64,000 nt of DNA, from assembly GCF_002242685.1 (NCBI RefSeq), contig NZ_NBIM01000001.1, forward strand, positions 1,426,001 to 1,490,000, written 5' to 3'. The notes under the pieces were generated by a model, which did not search any database, was not told where the DNA came from, and saw nothing but the letters and a program-made list of their open reading frames with translations. Positions 34,731-44,216 of this stretch are shown in pieces (position 1 is the first letter of the stretch; each line of letters starts with the position of its first letter). This stretch comes from Oceanimonas doudoroffii (GTDB lineage Bacteria; Pseudomonadota; Gammaproteobacteria; Enterobacterales; Aeromonadaceae). The position numbers and the translations under genes were made by a program.

Positions 34731-36227
34731 TCATACGGTTAAGTCAATCCAAATTGTTTTCAGTTCGGTATATTGATCGTGGGCATGAATTCCGTTATCA
34801 CGGCCACCAAAGCCAGATTGCTTGAAGCCACCAAAAGGAGTGGACCTATCACCTTCACCGTAGCAGTTAATAGTGACAGTGCCGGCATTAAGCTGACGTG
34901 AAATCTTATGAGCCTTACTGATATCCGAGGTGTGTAGGGAAGCAGTAAGACCATACTCACTGTCATTGGCGATGCGGATGGCTTCCTCTTCATCCGTAAA
35001 AGAAATTACGGCTAAAACCGGTCCAAAGATCTCTTCTTTGGCAATGGTCATATCAGGAGTCACATCGTCAAACACGGTCGGCTGAATGAAGTACCCTTTA
35101 CCTTCGATACGGTTTCCGCCGCAACGTAGCGTGGCACCTTCAGCTTTCCCTTTCTCGATGTATTCCCAGATGCTGTCATAATGCGTACGGCCAATCGTTG
35201 CCCCAAGCTGGGTGTCGCTCTCCAGTGGGTTACCCAATTTCCAAGAGTTACAACGTTCTACAATTTTAGCCACCAGCTTATCTTTCACAGATTCATGAAC
35301 GATTAAGCGACTATTTGATGCACAGTTCTGCCCCATATTAGTCATTATGCTGAATGCCTGATGGTCTGCGACAACATCCAGGTTACGGGCATCTTCAAGC
35401 ACAACACATGGATTCTTACCACCGCATTCGAGAATAATCCGTTTCATATTACTTCGGCCGGAATATTCAAGAAACTTCTTGCCCACCTCGGTTGATCCCG
35501 TGAATGTCACAACATTTACATCTGGGTGTAGACCAATAGCCTCTCCCAAACAACTACCGCGGCCGGTTACGACATTGAACACACCATCTGGAAGACCTGC
35601 TTCAGTTGCGAGCTGTGCCAAACGAATGACGGACATACTCGTCAGCATCGAAGGCTTCACGATAACAGAGTTACCGGTAGCCAATACCGGCCCCAGTTTC
35701 CAGGCTGCCATCAGCAATGGAAAGTTCCATGGTAATACAGCGGCTACAACACCCAGAGGCTCACGAACAATCATGCTAACAGTATCACTGCCGGTAGGAG
35801 CGACCTGATCGTATAATTTATCCTGCGCTTCTGCATGCCATGCAATAACAGCGGCAGACTCTTCAACATCTACAGCCAGACAATCAGAGATAGGCTTGCC
35901 GGAGTCAAGGCTTTCCAGCAATGCCAACTCCACTGAATTGTCACGAATCAACTGCGCAAAATTTAGCAAAACAGCTTTACGTTCGGAAGGGTGTATGCGT
36001 GACCAGACTCCACGGTTAAAAGCCTCACGTGCACTTCTAACAGCATTATCCAAATCTGCCGGACCACCCTCGGCAACCTCGGCAATAACTTCACCAGTTG
36101 CAGGATTTTCTGTTTTGAATACATGACCACTGACCGAGGGCGTGGATTTACCATTGATCCAAAGCTCGGTTGGCAAATTTAAACTGCTGACCATTTCGAC
36201 AGCTTCGTTATAACTTAAATCGTTCAT
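34731..36227 (-). CDS. PuuC-like aldehyde dehydrogenase (cassette 1)
   Basis: A 498-residue aldehyde dehydrogenase. Like E. coli PuuC it has VREPLGVVAAVLPWNFPLLMAAWKLGP and a C-terminus ELKTIWIDL. The catalytic Cys is in NMGQNCASNSR, and the Glu is in LECGGKNP. It should oxidise an amine-derived semialdehyde to the acid with NAD(P)+. Only 17 bases separate it from the class II aldolase gene, and the MDR gene follows it, so it is in an operon. The ATG at 36225-36227 is the best start I see, although no strong ribosome site precedes it; an in-frame TTG lies 15 bases upstream. It is the paralogue of 41697-43184. Confidence 0.9.
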   Translation of the reverse strand: MNDLSYNEAVEMVSSLNLPTELWINGKSTPSVSGHVFKTENPATGEVIAEVAEGGPADLDNAVRSAREAFNRGVWSRIHPSERKAVLLNFAQLIRDNSVELALLESLDSGKPISDCLAVDVEESAAVIAWHAEAQDKLYDQVAPTGSDTVSMIVREPLGVVAAVLPWNFPLLMAAWKLGPVLATGNSVIVKPSMLTSMSVIRLAQLATEAGLPDGVFNVVTGRGSCLGEAIGLHPDVNVVTFTGSTEVGKKFLEYSGRSNMKRIILECGGKNPCVVLEDARNLDVVADHQAFSIMTNMGQNCASNSRLIVHESVKDKLVAKIVERCNSWKLGNPLESDTQLGATIGRTHYDSIWEYIEKGKAEGATLRCGGNRIEGKGYFIQPTVFDDVTPDMTIAKEEIFGPVLAVISFTDEEEAIRIANDSEYGLTASLHTSDISKAHKISRQLNAGTVTINCYGEGDRSTPFGGFKQSGFGGRDNGIHAHDQYTELKTIWIDLTV

Positions 36228-36244
36228 GTTCAAGCCCGCCAATA

Positions 36245-36976
36245 TTAAACCTTGTAGTCTGGCTCATCTTCATCAAGAATGGCCATCAACGCATTAAAGT
36301 GTCCATCGGAGAAGCCCGGGAACTCATCCCATTGCTGCTTGGTAATGGCGGCGACATCATCTGTTAACCTACGCACGGGTTTCCCTGTACTGTATGCCAG
36401 CATCAGGTTCATTGCTGCACGTTCAAGGTGATATAGTGTATCGAAAACATACGCTATGCTCGGTCCCACAACCATTGCACCATGGCCACCGAGTAACATC
36501 ACATCCTTGTCACCCAGCAGAGACACAACCCGTTTAGGCTCATCTTCACTGAGAAACATTCCACCGTATTCTTTGTCGTAAGCTATGTTGTTGTAGAAAC
36601 GTGCCGAGTTCTGACAAACCGGTACCAGTGTTGGATCTTCCAGGGTTGATAACGCAGTGGCATAGGGCATATGAGTATGCATAATACAGCGCGCGCGGGG
36701 CACATTGGCATGGATATAGGAATGCAGACTCCAAGCCGTCGGGTCTGGCGCTCCTGGCTGCGATAGTGTATCTCTATCATCTGCATCCAGCAGTACCAGA
36801 TCGCTGGCTTTAATCTTAGAGAAATGGGCCATGAACGGATTCATCAGAAACGTCTTGCCACTTTCGTCTACGGCAACAGAATGATGATTCGCGGTAGATT
36901 CATGAAGATTAAGTCGTGCAGTCCAGCGAAATGCCGCTGCCAGCTCTTTACGTAGCGTTTTTTCGTCTTTATACAT
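36245..36976 (-). CDS. Class II aldolase/adducin-family protein
   Basis: A 243-residue protein of the class II aldolase/adducin domain (FucA/AraD type). The zinc-binding His residues can be seen in HTHMPYATAL and GGHGAMVVG, and the N-terminal NLHESTANHHSVAVD region is the phosphate or substrate loop. GAGGA precedes the ATG at 36974-36976; a longer frame starting 87 bases earlier looks accidental. Such enzymes split sugar phosphates or decarboxylate/dehydrate hydroxy acids. It is found only in cassette 1, between the DapA-family and aldehyde dehydrogenase genes; cassette 2 lacks it. This is the main difference between the two operons. Confidence 0.86.
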   Translation of the reverse strand: MYKDEKTLRKELAAAFRWTARLNLHESTANHHSVAVDESGKTFLMNPFMAHFSKIKASDLVLLDADDRDTLSQPGAPDPTAWSLHSYIHANVPRARCIMHTHMPYATALSTLEDPTLVPVCQNSARFYNNIAYDKEYGGMFLSEDEPKRVVSLLGDKDVMLLGGHGAMVVGPSIAYVFDTLYHLERAAMNLMLAYSTGKPVRRLTDDVAAITKQQWDEFPGFSDGHFNALMAILDEDEPDYKV

Positions 36977-37090
36977 ACTTATCCTCAAAATTTCTAAAAT
37001 TTTGGTTTCGAGTGTGATGACGAGTGTTACGTGAAGTCCAGTAATTACCAGATCTCCACGCATCTATTTGTGATATTACTAATAAAAACC

Positions 37091-37966
37091 TTAGTTCTTC
37101 AGGAAAGAAAGTGCTGCTTTCAGCTTTTCTTTTTCTTGATCATTAATTTCACAAACTGGTGCGCGAACTGGGCCACCATCAAATCCAGTCATACGAGCAC
37201 CAGCCTTTACCGCAGGAATATAATCATTGTTCCAGATATACTCAATTGCCGGGAACATTTTTTCCCAAAGCTTGAGAGCGTTATCATAGTGGCCAAGCTT
37301 AACAAGTTCGTACAATTCAACCGCTTCACGAGGCATGAAGTTTGCCCCGCCCCAGATTGAACCTACCGCACCAGCCATAAAGGCATATGGCGCCAGTGGA
37401 TCTGCACCATTCAGCACTTTACCGCCAGAAACCTTCAATAGAGCCTGGGTTTTACAGAAGTCACCTGAGCTGTCTTTAATGTAGTTAACATTACCCAGCT
37501 GGATCAAACGGGAAAATAGCGCAGGAGATATCTCAATTCCGGTAGCACTGGGAATGCTGTATGCAATAACATCAATGTCTACGGATTTTCCGATAAGTTC
37601 ATAGAACGCAAATACGCCATCATCATGTTTAGGCCCTTCGAAAAATGGAGGTAATACCATCAGCGCTTGAGCACCTAAATCCTGCGCTGTTTTCGCTCGA
37701 CGTACGGCCTCATCCAGGTTCAGTGCTGAACTTTGTGCGATGATATTAGCTCGACCATTAATTCGTTTAGCACCTATTTCAAAAAGCTTGTTACACTCGT
37801 CTTCGGTCAAGTATGCATGCTGACCTGTACCTGAACTCAGAACGAAGCCATGTATACCTGCGTCAAGATACATTTCTATAAGTTCTTCAAAACGAGCATA
37901 ATTTACTTTCCCTTCACTATCAAAAGGGGTTTGCATAGCAAGATTGATTCCATTTAACTCACTCAT
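37091..37966 (-). CDS. DapA/NanA-family Schiff-base lyase (cassette 1)
   Basis: A 291-residue member of the dihydrodipicolinate synthase/N-acetylneuraminate lyase family. The Schiff-base Lys164 lies in NYIKDSSGD and the active-site Tyr136 in AYSIPSA, close to positions 161 and 133 of DapA. The DapA GTTGE loop reads SGTGQ here, so one Thr needed for lysine synthesis is missing. That speaks for a catabolic aldolase, dehydratase or deaminase acting on a 2-oxo acid, as with 1-pyrroline-4-hydroxy-2-carboxylate deaminase, not for lysine synthesis. AAAGGAG precedes the ATG. It lies 27 bases after the FAD oxidoreductase gene in the same operon. Confidence 0.9.
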   Translation of the reverse strand: MSELNGINLAMQTPFDSEGKVNYARFEELIEMYLDAGIHGFVLSSGTGQHAYLTEDECNKLFEIGAKRINGRANIIAQSSALNLDEAVRRAKTAQDLGAQALMVLPPFFEGPKHDDGVFAFYELIGKSVDIDVIAYSIPSATGIEISPALFSRLIQLGNVNYIKDSSGDFCKTQALLKVSGGKVLNGADPLAPYAFMAGAVGSIWGGANFMPREAVELYELVKLGHYDNALKLWEKMFPAIEYIWNNDYIPAVKAGARMTGFDGGPVRAPVCEINDQEKEKLKAALSFLKN

Positions 37967-37993
37967 GTTTACTCTCCTTTTACATATGTTTTA

Positions 37994-39328
37994 TCAGACT
38001 TCTTTACCTGCCATTAGCAGGCGATAACTTGTATTCATATTTACTCCCGGCTCTAGAATAACTCTAGGTAATGAACGGCCAGGTTTGGCTCGGGAAGATA
38101 GAATGCTGATAGCTTTTGATGATTGACCAGAAGCTAACTCTGCAATGGCTTTACCATAAATTGCACCACGGGATACGCCTGTTCCATTCAGGAATGCAGC
38201 CCCATAAACACGCTCGGAAATTTCACCGAATACCGTTCCTCCATTCATAGACAAACTACAACCTCCGCCCCATGAATGTTCAAATCCTATATTTGAAATT
38301 TCAGAAAAACGTACATCAAATGATTTTTGATGCCGCGCTCTGGCCTTTTCAATCATGCTTAATGAAGTTTGACAATTATGAGCGTATTTATAGATATTTC
38401 TAATAAATAAGCGGTTATCCACAGTACGGCGCACTGTAGTACCAAATGGATCTGCAGGGATCAACCCAAATGTATTTTGCCCACCTATTTCCTTCTGTTC
38501 CGGTTTAGTCAGAGGCCTGGTTAGGCTGCCATAGGTATAAACCTGGATGTTTCTTCCTTCGAAGAAACCGAAATAGGAGATAAACCCATTATTGGCCATT
38601 ACGATTTTGTGGGCACTAATTTCGCCTTCCGGAGTAATGCACTTATGCATGGGACTGCCGTAAGTAATCTCAATAACCGGGCTGTTTTCATAAACAACCG
38701 CATTTTCTGGAAGCTTTTCTGCAATCCCCCGGAGCATAGCAGCAGGTTGCAGTAAAACAGTTCCAGGAGCGAATAAGCCTCTTCTATAATATGATGTGCC
38801 AACAATTTCTTTTAACTTATCAAACTCATACCACTCATAGGGTTCATTAATGCGATCCATGGCACGGGCAAATTCTTTGAGACAATTATCACCACGATCA
38901 CTGCAAGAGACATGTATCTTTCCCTGAGGACTCCAGTCACAGTCGACACCGAGCTCATCAACAGCGCTTTTCAGATAGGCAATACCCTCTCTGTTGATAT
39001 ACGACTCCTGAATATTATCCTGTTCGCTTTCGGCAAAGTTTTTTTTGCGCGGATTGTGTGCCAAATCAATAGCATAACCCGCACAACGACCGCCGGTACT
39101 ATTACCTATCCGACCAGCATCAAGAAGCGCCACCTTTTTATCAGGATTAAGCTCTGCCAATCGTCTCGCGGCGTTAACACCTACCCAGCCTGCGCCAATG
39201 ACAAGAAAATCAACATTTACTGATTTTTTCAGGATATTAGGCTCGCTTACCTTATCAAGGGTTGCAAACCAACCACTATCAGTGACCTCCCTAGGAAGGA
39301 CATCAATTTTTTTAGTTACCGACTTCAT
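37994..39328 (-). CDS. FAD-dependent amine/imino acid oxidoreductase (cassette 1)
   Basis: A 444-residue DAO-family flavoprotein. FAD binding is shown by LVIGAGWVGVNAARRLAEL near residues 41-59 and by AGRIGNSTGGRCAGYAIDLAHN near 72. The family resembles PuuB and other amine oxidases. It has a paralogue at 44217-45539 with the same start (SGWFATLDKV / GGWFATLNKV). As first gene of the operon, divergent from a LysR gene at 39428, it probably carries out the first oxidation of the cassette substrate, giving an imine or oxo compound for the DapA-like enzyme. The exact substrate is unknown. Gly-rich SLSMNGGTVFGE near 360 is conserved in both copies. Confidence 0.87.
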   Translation of the reverse strand: MKSVTKKIDVLPREVTDSGWFATLDKVSEPNILKKSVNVDFLVIGAGWVGVNAARRLAELNPDKKVALLDAGRIGNSTGGRCAGYAIDLAHNPRKKNFAESEQDNIQESYINREGIAYLKSAVDELGVDCDWSPQGKIHVSCSDRGDNCLKEFARAMDRINEPYEWYEFDKLKEIVGTSYYRRGLFAPGTVLLQPAAMLRGIAEKLPENAVVYENSPVIEITYGSPMHKCITPEGEISAHKIVMANNGFISYFGFFEGRNIQVYTYGSLTRPLTKPEQKEIGGQNTFGLIPADPFGTTVRRTVDNRLFIRNIYKYAHNCQTSLSMIEKARARHQKSFDVRFSEISNIGFEHSWGGGCSLSMNGGTVFGEISERVYGAAFLNGTGVSRGAIYGKAIAELASGQSSKAISILSSRAKPGRSLPRVILEPGVNMNTSYRLLMAGKEV

Positions 39329-39427
39329 AAAAACCTTCGTTTAACAGGGAAAAGTTCAGACTTAATGCTATAATCCATATAATAATTTGAAAAGAAACCT
39401 TTTCTGTCATCAGAACAACCTGAAGTT

Positions 39428-40387
39428 ATGAAAAATATGATTGGTCCAGATAGAACTTTGGTACAAATGCCATCTCTTACTGCCTTAAAGGCTTTTTCGG
39501 CGGCGGCAAAGTACAGTAGCTTTACGCGTGCGGCTGAAGCATTATGTGTCAGCCAAGCAGCAATAAGTCGTCAAGTTAGAGATCTTGAAGAGAACCTTAA
39601 TACTCAGTTATTTAATCGGCTTGGGAAAGCACTAGAACTTACTATTGACGGCGAAATTCTTTACAAAACCGTCGAATATGCCTTCAATTCAATTTCATAT
39701 ACAAGCAATCAAATAAAGTCAAAAAATTCAAAAAAGAATACAAATCAATTGGTTATATGCACGACACCATCTTTCTCGACACTCTGGATGGCAAACAACT
39801 TGCCGGACTTTAGAAGCAGGCATCCAGATGTCGATATATGTTTAATTTCCATTGATGACTTCAACTCAATTGACGAGAGTGTGTATGTCGATGCTTTCAT
39901 TTCCCCAGGAATGATTAATAACCCTGACTTTAATAATATCGCGCTTTTTTACGACACTATTTACCCTGTTTGCAGCCCAGAATATATCGAAGAACATCCT
40001 GGTATAAATACACTGTCTGATTTATGTAGTCATCCACTGATTCATCTCAACTCTATCTATAGAGTTCACGCCATGGAAGAGTTTGACTGGAGTTCCTGGT
40101 TTAAATATTTCGATGTGAACTTTTTACAGAATGACTTAGGCAGAGCAAATGATCTCACCAGCAACAGCTATCAGTTTGTTATCCAGATGGCATTAGATTC
40201 ACACGGCATTGCACTTGGCTGGAAACATCTCACAGAAAACCTTGAAAGTCGAGGCAAGCTAATCAGGCCATTAAACAATGAAATTATTTTTCCAGAGCGA
40301 AAGCATTACTTAAGTTACTCGTCGAAGAGCTTGCCCTCTCAAGCACTGAAAAAGTTTGAAGATTGGGTTTTAGATAAATTTTATTAG
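39428..40387 (+). CDS. GcvA-type LysR regulator (sister 2 of 3), cassette 1
   Basis: A 319-residue LysR protein with HTH SFTRAAEALCVSQAAISRQVRDLE and a full effector domain ending SYQFVIQMALDSHGIALGWKHL. It is divergent from the five-gene operon (37994 downward) across 99 bases, the classic layout for a LysR gene and its target. It resembles the regulators at 29828-30802 and 45648-46604 throughout its length, so all three descend from one ancestor. It is the most AT-rich of the three. The ribosome site before the ATG at 39428 is weak. Confidence 0.88.
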   Translation: MKNMIGPDRTLVQMPSLTALKAFSAAAKYSSFTRAAEALCVSQAAISRQVRDLEENLNTQLFNRLGKALELTIDGEILYKTVEYAFNSISYTSNQIKSKNSKKNTNQLVICTTPSFSTLWMANNLPDFRSRHPDVDICLISIDDFNSIDESVYVDAFISPGMINNPDFNNIALFYDTIYPVCSPEYIEEHPGINTLSDLCSHPLIHLNSIYRVHAMEEFDWSSWFKYFDVNFLQNDLGRANDLTSNSYQFVIQMALDSHGIALGWKHLTENLESRGKLIRPLNNEIIFPERKHYLSYSSKSLPSQALKKFEDWVLDKFY

Positions 40388-40630
40388 TTGTGGTGATAAA
40401 CCATCCGCAACCCGCTCTTTGCGCCCATGCTCGCTACTCTCGACTGCACCGACACCGCTCAATATGTTCAGGTAAATGGCCGTTGCGCACTACAGCTTGA
40501 CGGTCATCGGGGCGCCGGTGCCGAAGGCGGATCCAGAGGCACCCGAAGCTCGGCCTCTATGGCTTAAGCGATCCGTTCGTGGGCCCCTGATCTGTGGCTA
40601 ACTGCCTGTTCCCCCCGGGTGTCAACGAGC

Positions 40631-41383
40631 TCAGCGCACGTAGTCTGCACCGGTGATATCGATTGTGGATCCTGTGGCATGTCGACAGAGACCGCTGGCA
40701 AGAAAAGTGGCCATAGCGGCGACATCCGAGGGCGGCGTTACTTCACGTAGCGGCAAGTGCTCGGCGACCTTATCTTCTCCTACGGCCGCGATATGGTCTT
40801 CGGCCATGGCAGTTCGGACCCAACCCGGCGCGAGCACATAGGCGAGAACCCCCTGGTGCCCATAACCACGTGCGATGCCTTTCGTCAGTGCCATCAGGCC
40901 GCCCTTGGCTGCGCCGTAGGCAAGGTGGTCAGGCCCGTCACCTCGATGCGACGAACGGCTAGCCATATTGACAATAATCCCTCCGCCGTTATTCTCGAAA
41001 TGCTTGATAGCATGTCGGCAAAGGTCGGCCGGCGCACGTAGATTGACCTGAAGGTTGGTCTCCCAGCCGGATTGCCACTTGTCGGTTTTGTCGAGTGGGG
41101 TCTCTACATAGATTCCGGCATTGTTGACTAGCACATCCACCTTGCCGATCAAGTTAAGGGTTTCTGCCCATAGCCTGTCTGCCCCGTCGGATTTCGCCAG
41201 ATCTTGCCGGATCAGGTAGAGTCGCTTGGGATATTCTGCGAGCAATGCATCTGCACTGGCTTTGTCATTGCCGTAATGTCCCACGATAGAGGCACCCGCA
41301 GCATGAAGTGACCTGACGATCTCAGCCCCGATGCCTTTTGTAGCACCAGTAACCAGGATTGTTTTTCCTGTAAGGTCGATCAT
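40631..41383 (-). CDS. Short-chain dehydrogenase/reductase (end of cassette 2)
   Basis: A 250-residue classical SDR: VTGATKGIGAE at residues 11-21, NNAG near 87, the Ser in NMASRSSHRG, YGAAKGG with the YxxxK near 157, and a shortened end ITGADYVR that departs from the usual DGG. It reduces or oxidises a hydroxyl or keto group with NAD(P)H. The gene is markedly GC-richer than everything between 41.5 and 52 kb or 28.8 and 40.4 kb, and the 243 bases after its stop are GC-rich as well. It therefore looks like a separate acquisition. It lies on the same strand as cassette 2 but 313 bases away, so co-transcription is uncertain. Confidence 0.88.
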   Translation of the reverse strand: MIDLTGKTILVTGATKGIGAEIVRSLHAAGASIVGHYGNDKASADALLAEYPKRLYLIRQDLAKSDGADRLWAETLNLIGKVDVLVNNAGIYVETPLDKTDKWQSGWETNLQVNLRAPADLCRHAIKHFENNGGGIIVNMASRSSHRGDGPDHLAYGAAKGGLMALTKGIARGYGHQGVLAYVLAPGWVRTAMAEDHIAAVGEDKVAEHLPLREVTPPSDVAAMATFLASGLCRHATGSTIDITGADYVR

Positions 41384-41696
41384 TTTCTTTCCATCCCGAT
41401 AAATAGCTATTAGCTGATGATAAAGTGAAACAACTGCTCCTGATTGCGGTAACGCCTCCGCAGCTAAGCACTTTGTACCTCTTGGCGTGGAGGGGCAGTT
41501 TAGCCGTCCCCCCGCTGTCTTGATTGATCTACTATTTGGAACAGCTGTTTAGTAATATTCGGTTAGTAAAATACGTCCATGATTCGTCCGCTTGCAATGC
41601 CCTATATTTCTTGTGTTACATAATATCCCTAAGAGGAATAGACAGTATTGAACAGCATGAACAAATATACTTTTACTGATGCTCCACTGATGAAAA
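41384..41696. other. Intergenic region with second copy of the dispersed repeat
   Basis: There is no gene. Bases 41491-41556, read on the minus strand, resemble 30966-31043. The base composition changes abruptly within this stretch from GC-rich (SDR side) to AT-rich (ALDH side), marking a junction. Confidence 0.5.
41491..41556 (-). repeat. Dispersed repeat, copy 2
   Basis: Inverted relative to copy 1 at 30966-31043. It shares AGCTGTTCC, AATAG, AGATCA, GACAGCG and GCCCCT in the same order. Both copies lie next to SDR genes. Confidence 0.4.
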
Positions 41697-43184
41697 TTAG
41701 GAAGAGAGATCGATCCAGATAGTCTTTTTCTCTGAATATTGATCATGAGCATCAACGCCGTTGTCTTTGCCACCAAAACCTGACAATTTATAGCCACCAA
41801 AAGGAGTGGATATATCCCCTTCACTATAACAGTTGACTGATACGGTACCGGCCTGAATTTTCCGCGACAACCGGTGGGTGCGAGTAAGGTCATTAGTAAA
41901 TAGTGATGCGGCCAAGCCATACTCTGTATCATTAGCCAGTGAAATGGCTTGCTCTTCAGTGTCAAATGACAGCACCGATAAAACCGGACCAAAAATCTCC
42001 TCGCGGGATACGGTCATGTTGCTATTCACATTATCGAAAATAATCGGTGACAAGAAGTACCCAGTATCCACGGCAAGGTCTCCGCCAAAGATTACCTCGG
42101 CACCCTCATCCCTTCCTTTTTGGATAAGGCTGGTAACCTTTGAAAGGTGCTCTTTGCTGACCAGTGGCCCCAAACGTGTCTGTGGATCAAGGGGATCACC
42201 AATTTTCCACTTGTCACATTCTACTTTCAGTCGGGATAGTAGAGCCTCTTTACAGGAATTGTGCACTATCAGACGTGTGTTGGCGGTACAGGTTTGCCCC
42301 ATATTACCCAGGAAACTACAGGCCAGGTGCTCCGCGACACGATCCAGATCGGCATCTTCAAATACAACACAAGGGCTTTTACCCCCAGTTTCCAGCACAA
42401 CGCGTTTCATATTGCTTTGAGCTGAATACTCAAGAAATCGGCGGCCGGTTGCTGTTGAGCCAGTGAAGGAGATTGCATCAACATCATGGTGCAGACCCAG
42501 TGCGCTCCCCACGGCAGCCCCGGTTCCGGTCACCACATTGAATACGCCAGGGGGAATGCCTGCTTCCAACGCCAGCTCAGCCAGCCTCAGCGTTGAGAGG
42601 CTAGTCATTTCTGATGGTTTAACTACCACAGAGTTTCCGGTTGCAAGTGCTGGGCCTAATTTCCAGGCCGTCATTAGTAGCGGAAAGTTCCAAGGTAAGA
42701 CGGCACCAACAACACCAATCGGTTCTCTAACAATCATCCCCAGAGCATCGTTCCCAGAGGGGGAGATCTGATCGTATAATTTATCCTGTGCCTCGCCATG
42801 CCAGGCGATACAGTTGGCGGTTTCAGGTACATCAACATTCAAGCAGTCAGCAATAGGCTTACCACTGTCAAGACTCTCCAATACGGCCAGCTCTTCCAGG
42901 TTCTCTCGGATTAGGTGGGAGAAGTGTAACAGTATGGACTTTCTCTTGGATGGATGGAGTTCGGACCACACACCACTATTAAATACTTCGCGAGCATTGG
43001 CGACGGCTGCATTTACATCGAACTCGTTGCTTGCAGCAATCGTCGTGAGGACCTTATTAGTAGCAGGATTGATCGTTGCCAGTGTCTCTCCTGACTGTGC
43101 AGACATGTAGGAACCATTTATAAAGTTTCCTGCAGGATATTTTAATTTTTTGGTAAGGATGTGATAATATTCTCTATCTTTCAT
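41697..43184 (-). CDS. PuuC-like aldehyde dehydrogenase (cassette 2)
   Basis: A 495-residue aldehyde dehydrogenase, paralogue of 34731-36227. It has VREPIGVVGAVLPWNFPLLMTAWKLGP, the Glu in LETGGKSP, the nucleophile Cys in NMGQTCTANTR, and the C-terminus EKKTIWIDLSS. GGGAG precedes the ATG at 43182-43184. It should oxidise a semialdehyde made by the upstream DapA-like or FAD enzyme to the acid. It follows the DapA-like gene on the same strand after about 120 bases that contain a hairpin (43270-43297), so its expression may be lowered relative to the first two genes. Confidence 0.9.
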   Translation of the reverse strand: MKDREYYHILTKKLKYPAGNFINGSYMSAQSGETLATINPATNKVLTTIAASNEFDVNAAVANAREVFNSGVWSELHPSKRKSILLHFSHLIRENLEELAVLESLDSGKPIADCLNVDVPETANCIAWHGEAQDKLYDQISPSGNDALGMIVREPIGVVGAVLPWNFPLLMTAWKLGPALATGNSVVVKPSEMTSLSTLRLAELALEAGIPPGVFNVVTGTGAAVGSALGLHHDVDAISFTGSTATGRRFLEYSAQSNMKRVVLETGGKSPCVVFEDADLDRVAEHLACSFLGNMGQTCTANTRLIVHNSCKEALLSRLKVECDKWKIGDPLDPQTRLGPLVSKEHLSKVTSLIQKGRDEGAEVIFGGDLAVDTGYFLSPIIFDNVNSNMTVSREEIFGPVLSVLSFDTEEQAISLANDTEYGLAASLFTNDLTRTHRLSRKIQAGTVSVNCYSEGDISTPFGGYKLSGFGGKDNGVDAHDQYSEKKTIWIDLSS

Positions 43185-43269
43185 CTTTTAGCTCCCTCAT
43201 TAATCTTTTAATCCCTTAAGGTTTCCTTAGGATATAGACAGCTCAATTAAATTAACCAATATAAACAAA

Positions 43270-43303
43270 GTGGTCTGATATCTAGCTTTCAGACCACTGG
43301 GTT
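43270..43303. terminator. Intra-operon hairpin between DapA-like and ALDH genes
   Basis: GTGGTCTGA (43270-43278) pairs with TCAGACCAC (43289-43297); six T follow on the plus strand and a weaker T-rich stretch on the minus strand. It sits just after the DapA-like stop in cassette 2, with no counterpart in cassette 1, and may act as a partial terminator. Confidence 0.5.
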
Positions 43304-43305
43304 TT

Positions 43306-44175
43306 TTATTTCAAGTGAGCCAGTGCTTGTATTAAGGAAGCTTCGGACTCTTTAGATATTTCGGTCAAAGGTGCTCGAACAGTACCGCCATCAAAGCCCA
43401 TATTCCGGCATGCTGCCTTGACTGCGGGAATATAGTCGTTATCCCAGATGTAAGCCAGCGAAGGGAACATCTTCGCCCAGAGCGTCATCGCTTTTTGATA
43501 CTCATTGGCTTTGACCAAATCATATAACTCGACACATTCTCTAGGCATGAAATTTGCCCCACCCCAGATTGCACCAACAGCACCGGCCATAAATGCAAAC
43601 GGAGCTATGGTGTCAGCCCCATTAAGCACTCGCCCACCTACCGCTATCAATTGCTGGGTTTTTGCTAGGTCACCACCACTATCCTTGATATAGTTGAAAT
43701 TCTCGAGCTCCAACAATTGTCTATAAAGTGAAGGTGATACTTCTACTTGAGTTGCCGCGGGAATATTGTAACCAATAATATCGATACTGACAGCTTTATC
43801 AATTGTCTCATAAAACTTCAGAATGCCTGCATCGTGACTGGGACCCTCGAAGAAAGGTGGCAGAATCATCAACGCCTCAGCGCCAAGACTCTGTGCAGCA
43901 ACAGATCGCCGAATCACTTCGTCTTGATTAAGGGCTGAAGTCTGCATGATGACAGAGGCCCTGCCATCTATTCTTTTCACAGCAATAGCAAGTAGTTTAT
44001 TACATTCATCCTCAGTCAGATAAGGGTGCTGTCCAGACCCTGAGCTGACGACCATTCCATGCACACCTGCCTCAATATAACCATCGATAAGCTCGGCAAA
44101 TCGATCATAGTTGATACTACCGTTATTATTGAACGGGGTCTGCAGTGCCAAGCATACGCCATGTAAGTTCGCCAT
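43306..44175 (-). CDS. DapA/NanA-family Schiff-base lyase (cassette 2)
   Basis: A 289-residue paralogue of 37091-37966. Lys164 (NYIKDSGGD) and Tyr136 (GYNIPAA) are at the same positions, and the SGSGQ loop again lacks the first Thr of the DapA GTTGE motif. The ATG at 44173-44175 was chosen because GGAG lies 9 bases upstream and the N-terminus then lines up with the paralogue; an in-frame ATG 15 bases earlier overlaps that site. A catabolic 2-oxo acid lyase or deaminase is expected. It follows the FAD gene by 41 bases. Confidence 0.9.
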   Translation of the reverse strand: MANLHGVCLALQTPFNNNGSINYDRFAELIDGYIEAGVHGMVVSSGSGQHPYLTEDECNKLLAIAVKRIDGRASVIMQTSALNQDEVIRRSVAAQSLGAEALMILPPFFEGPSHDAGILKFYETIDKAVSIDIIGYNIPAATQVEVSPSLYRQLLELENFNYIKDSGGDLAKTQQLIAVGGRVLNGADTIAPFAFMAGAVGAIWGGANFMPRECVELYDLVKANEYQKAMTLWAKMFPSLAYIWDNDYIPAVKAACRNMGFDGGTVRAPLTEISKESEASLIQALAHLK

Positions 44176-44216
44176 ATTTAAGTTCTCCATGCAATTACGT
44201 TGCTAAGTTAATTAGA

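Noticed and set aside
37091..37966. Lysine biosynthesis dapA
   Set aside because: The family is right and Lys164/Tyr136 are present, but the GTTGE loop is altered and the context is catabolic. The same holds for 43306-44175.
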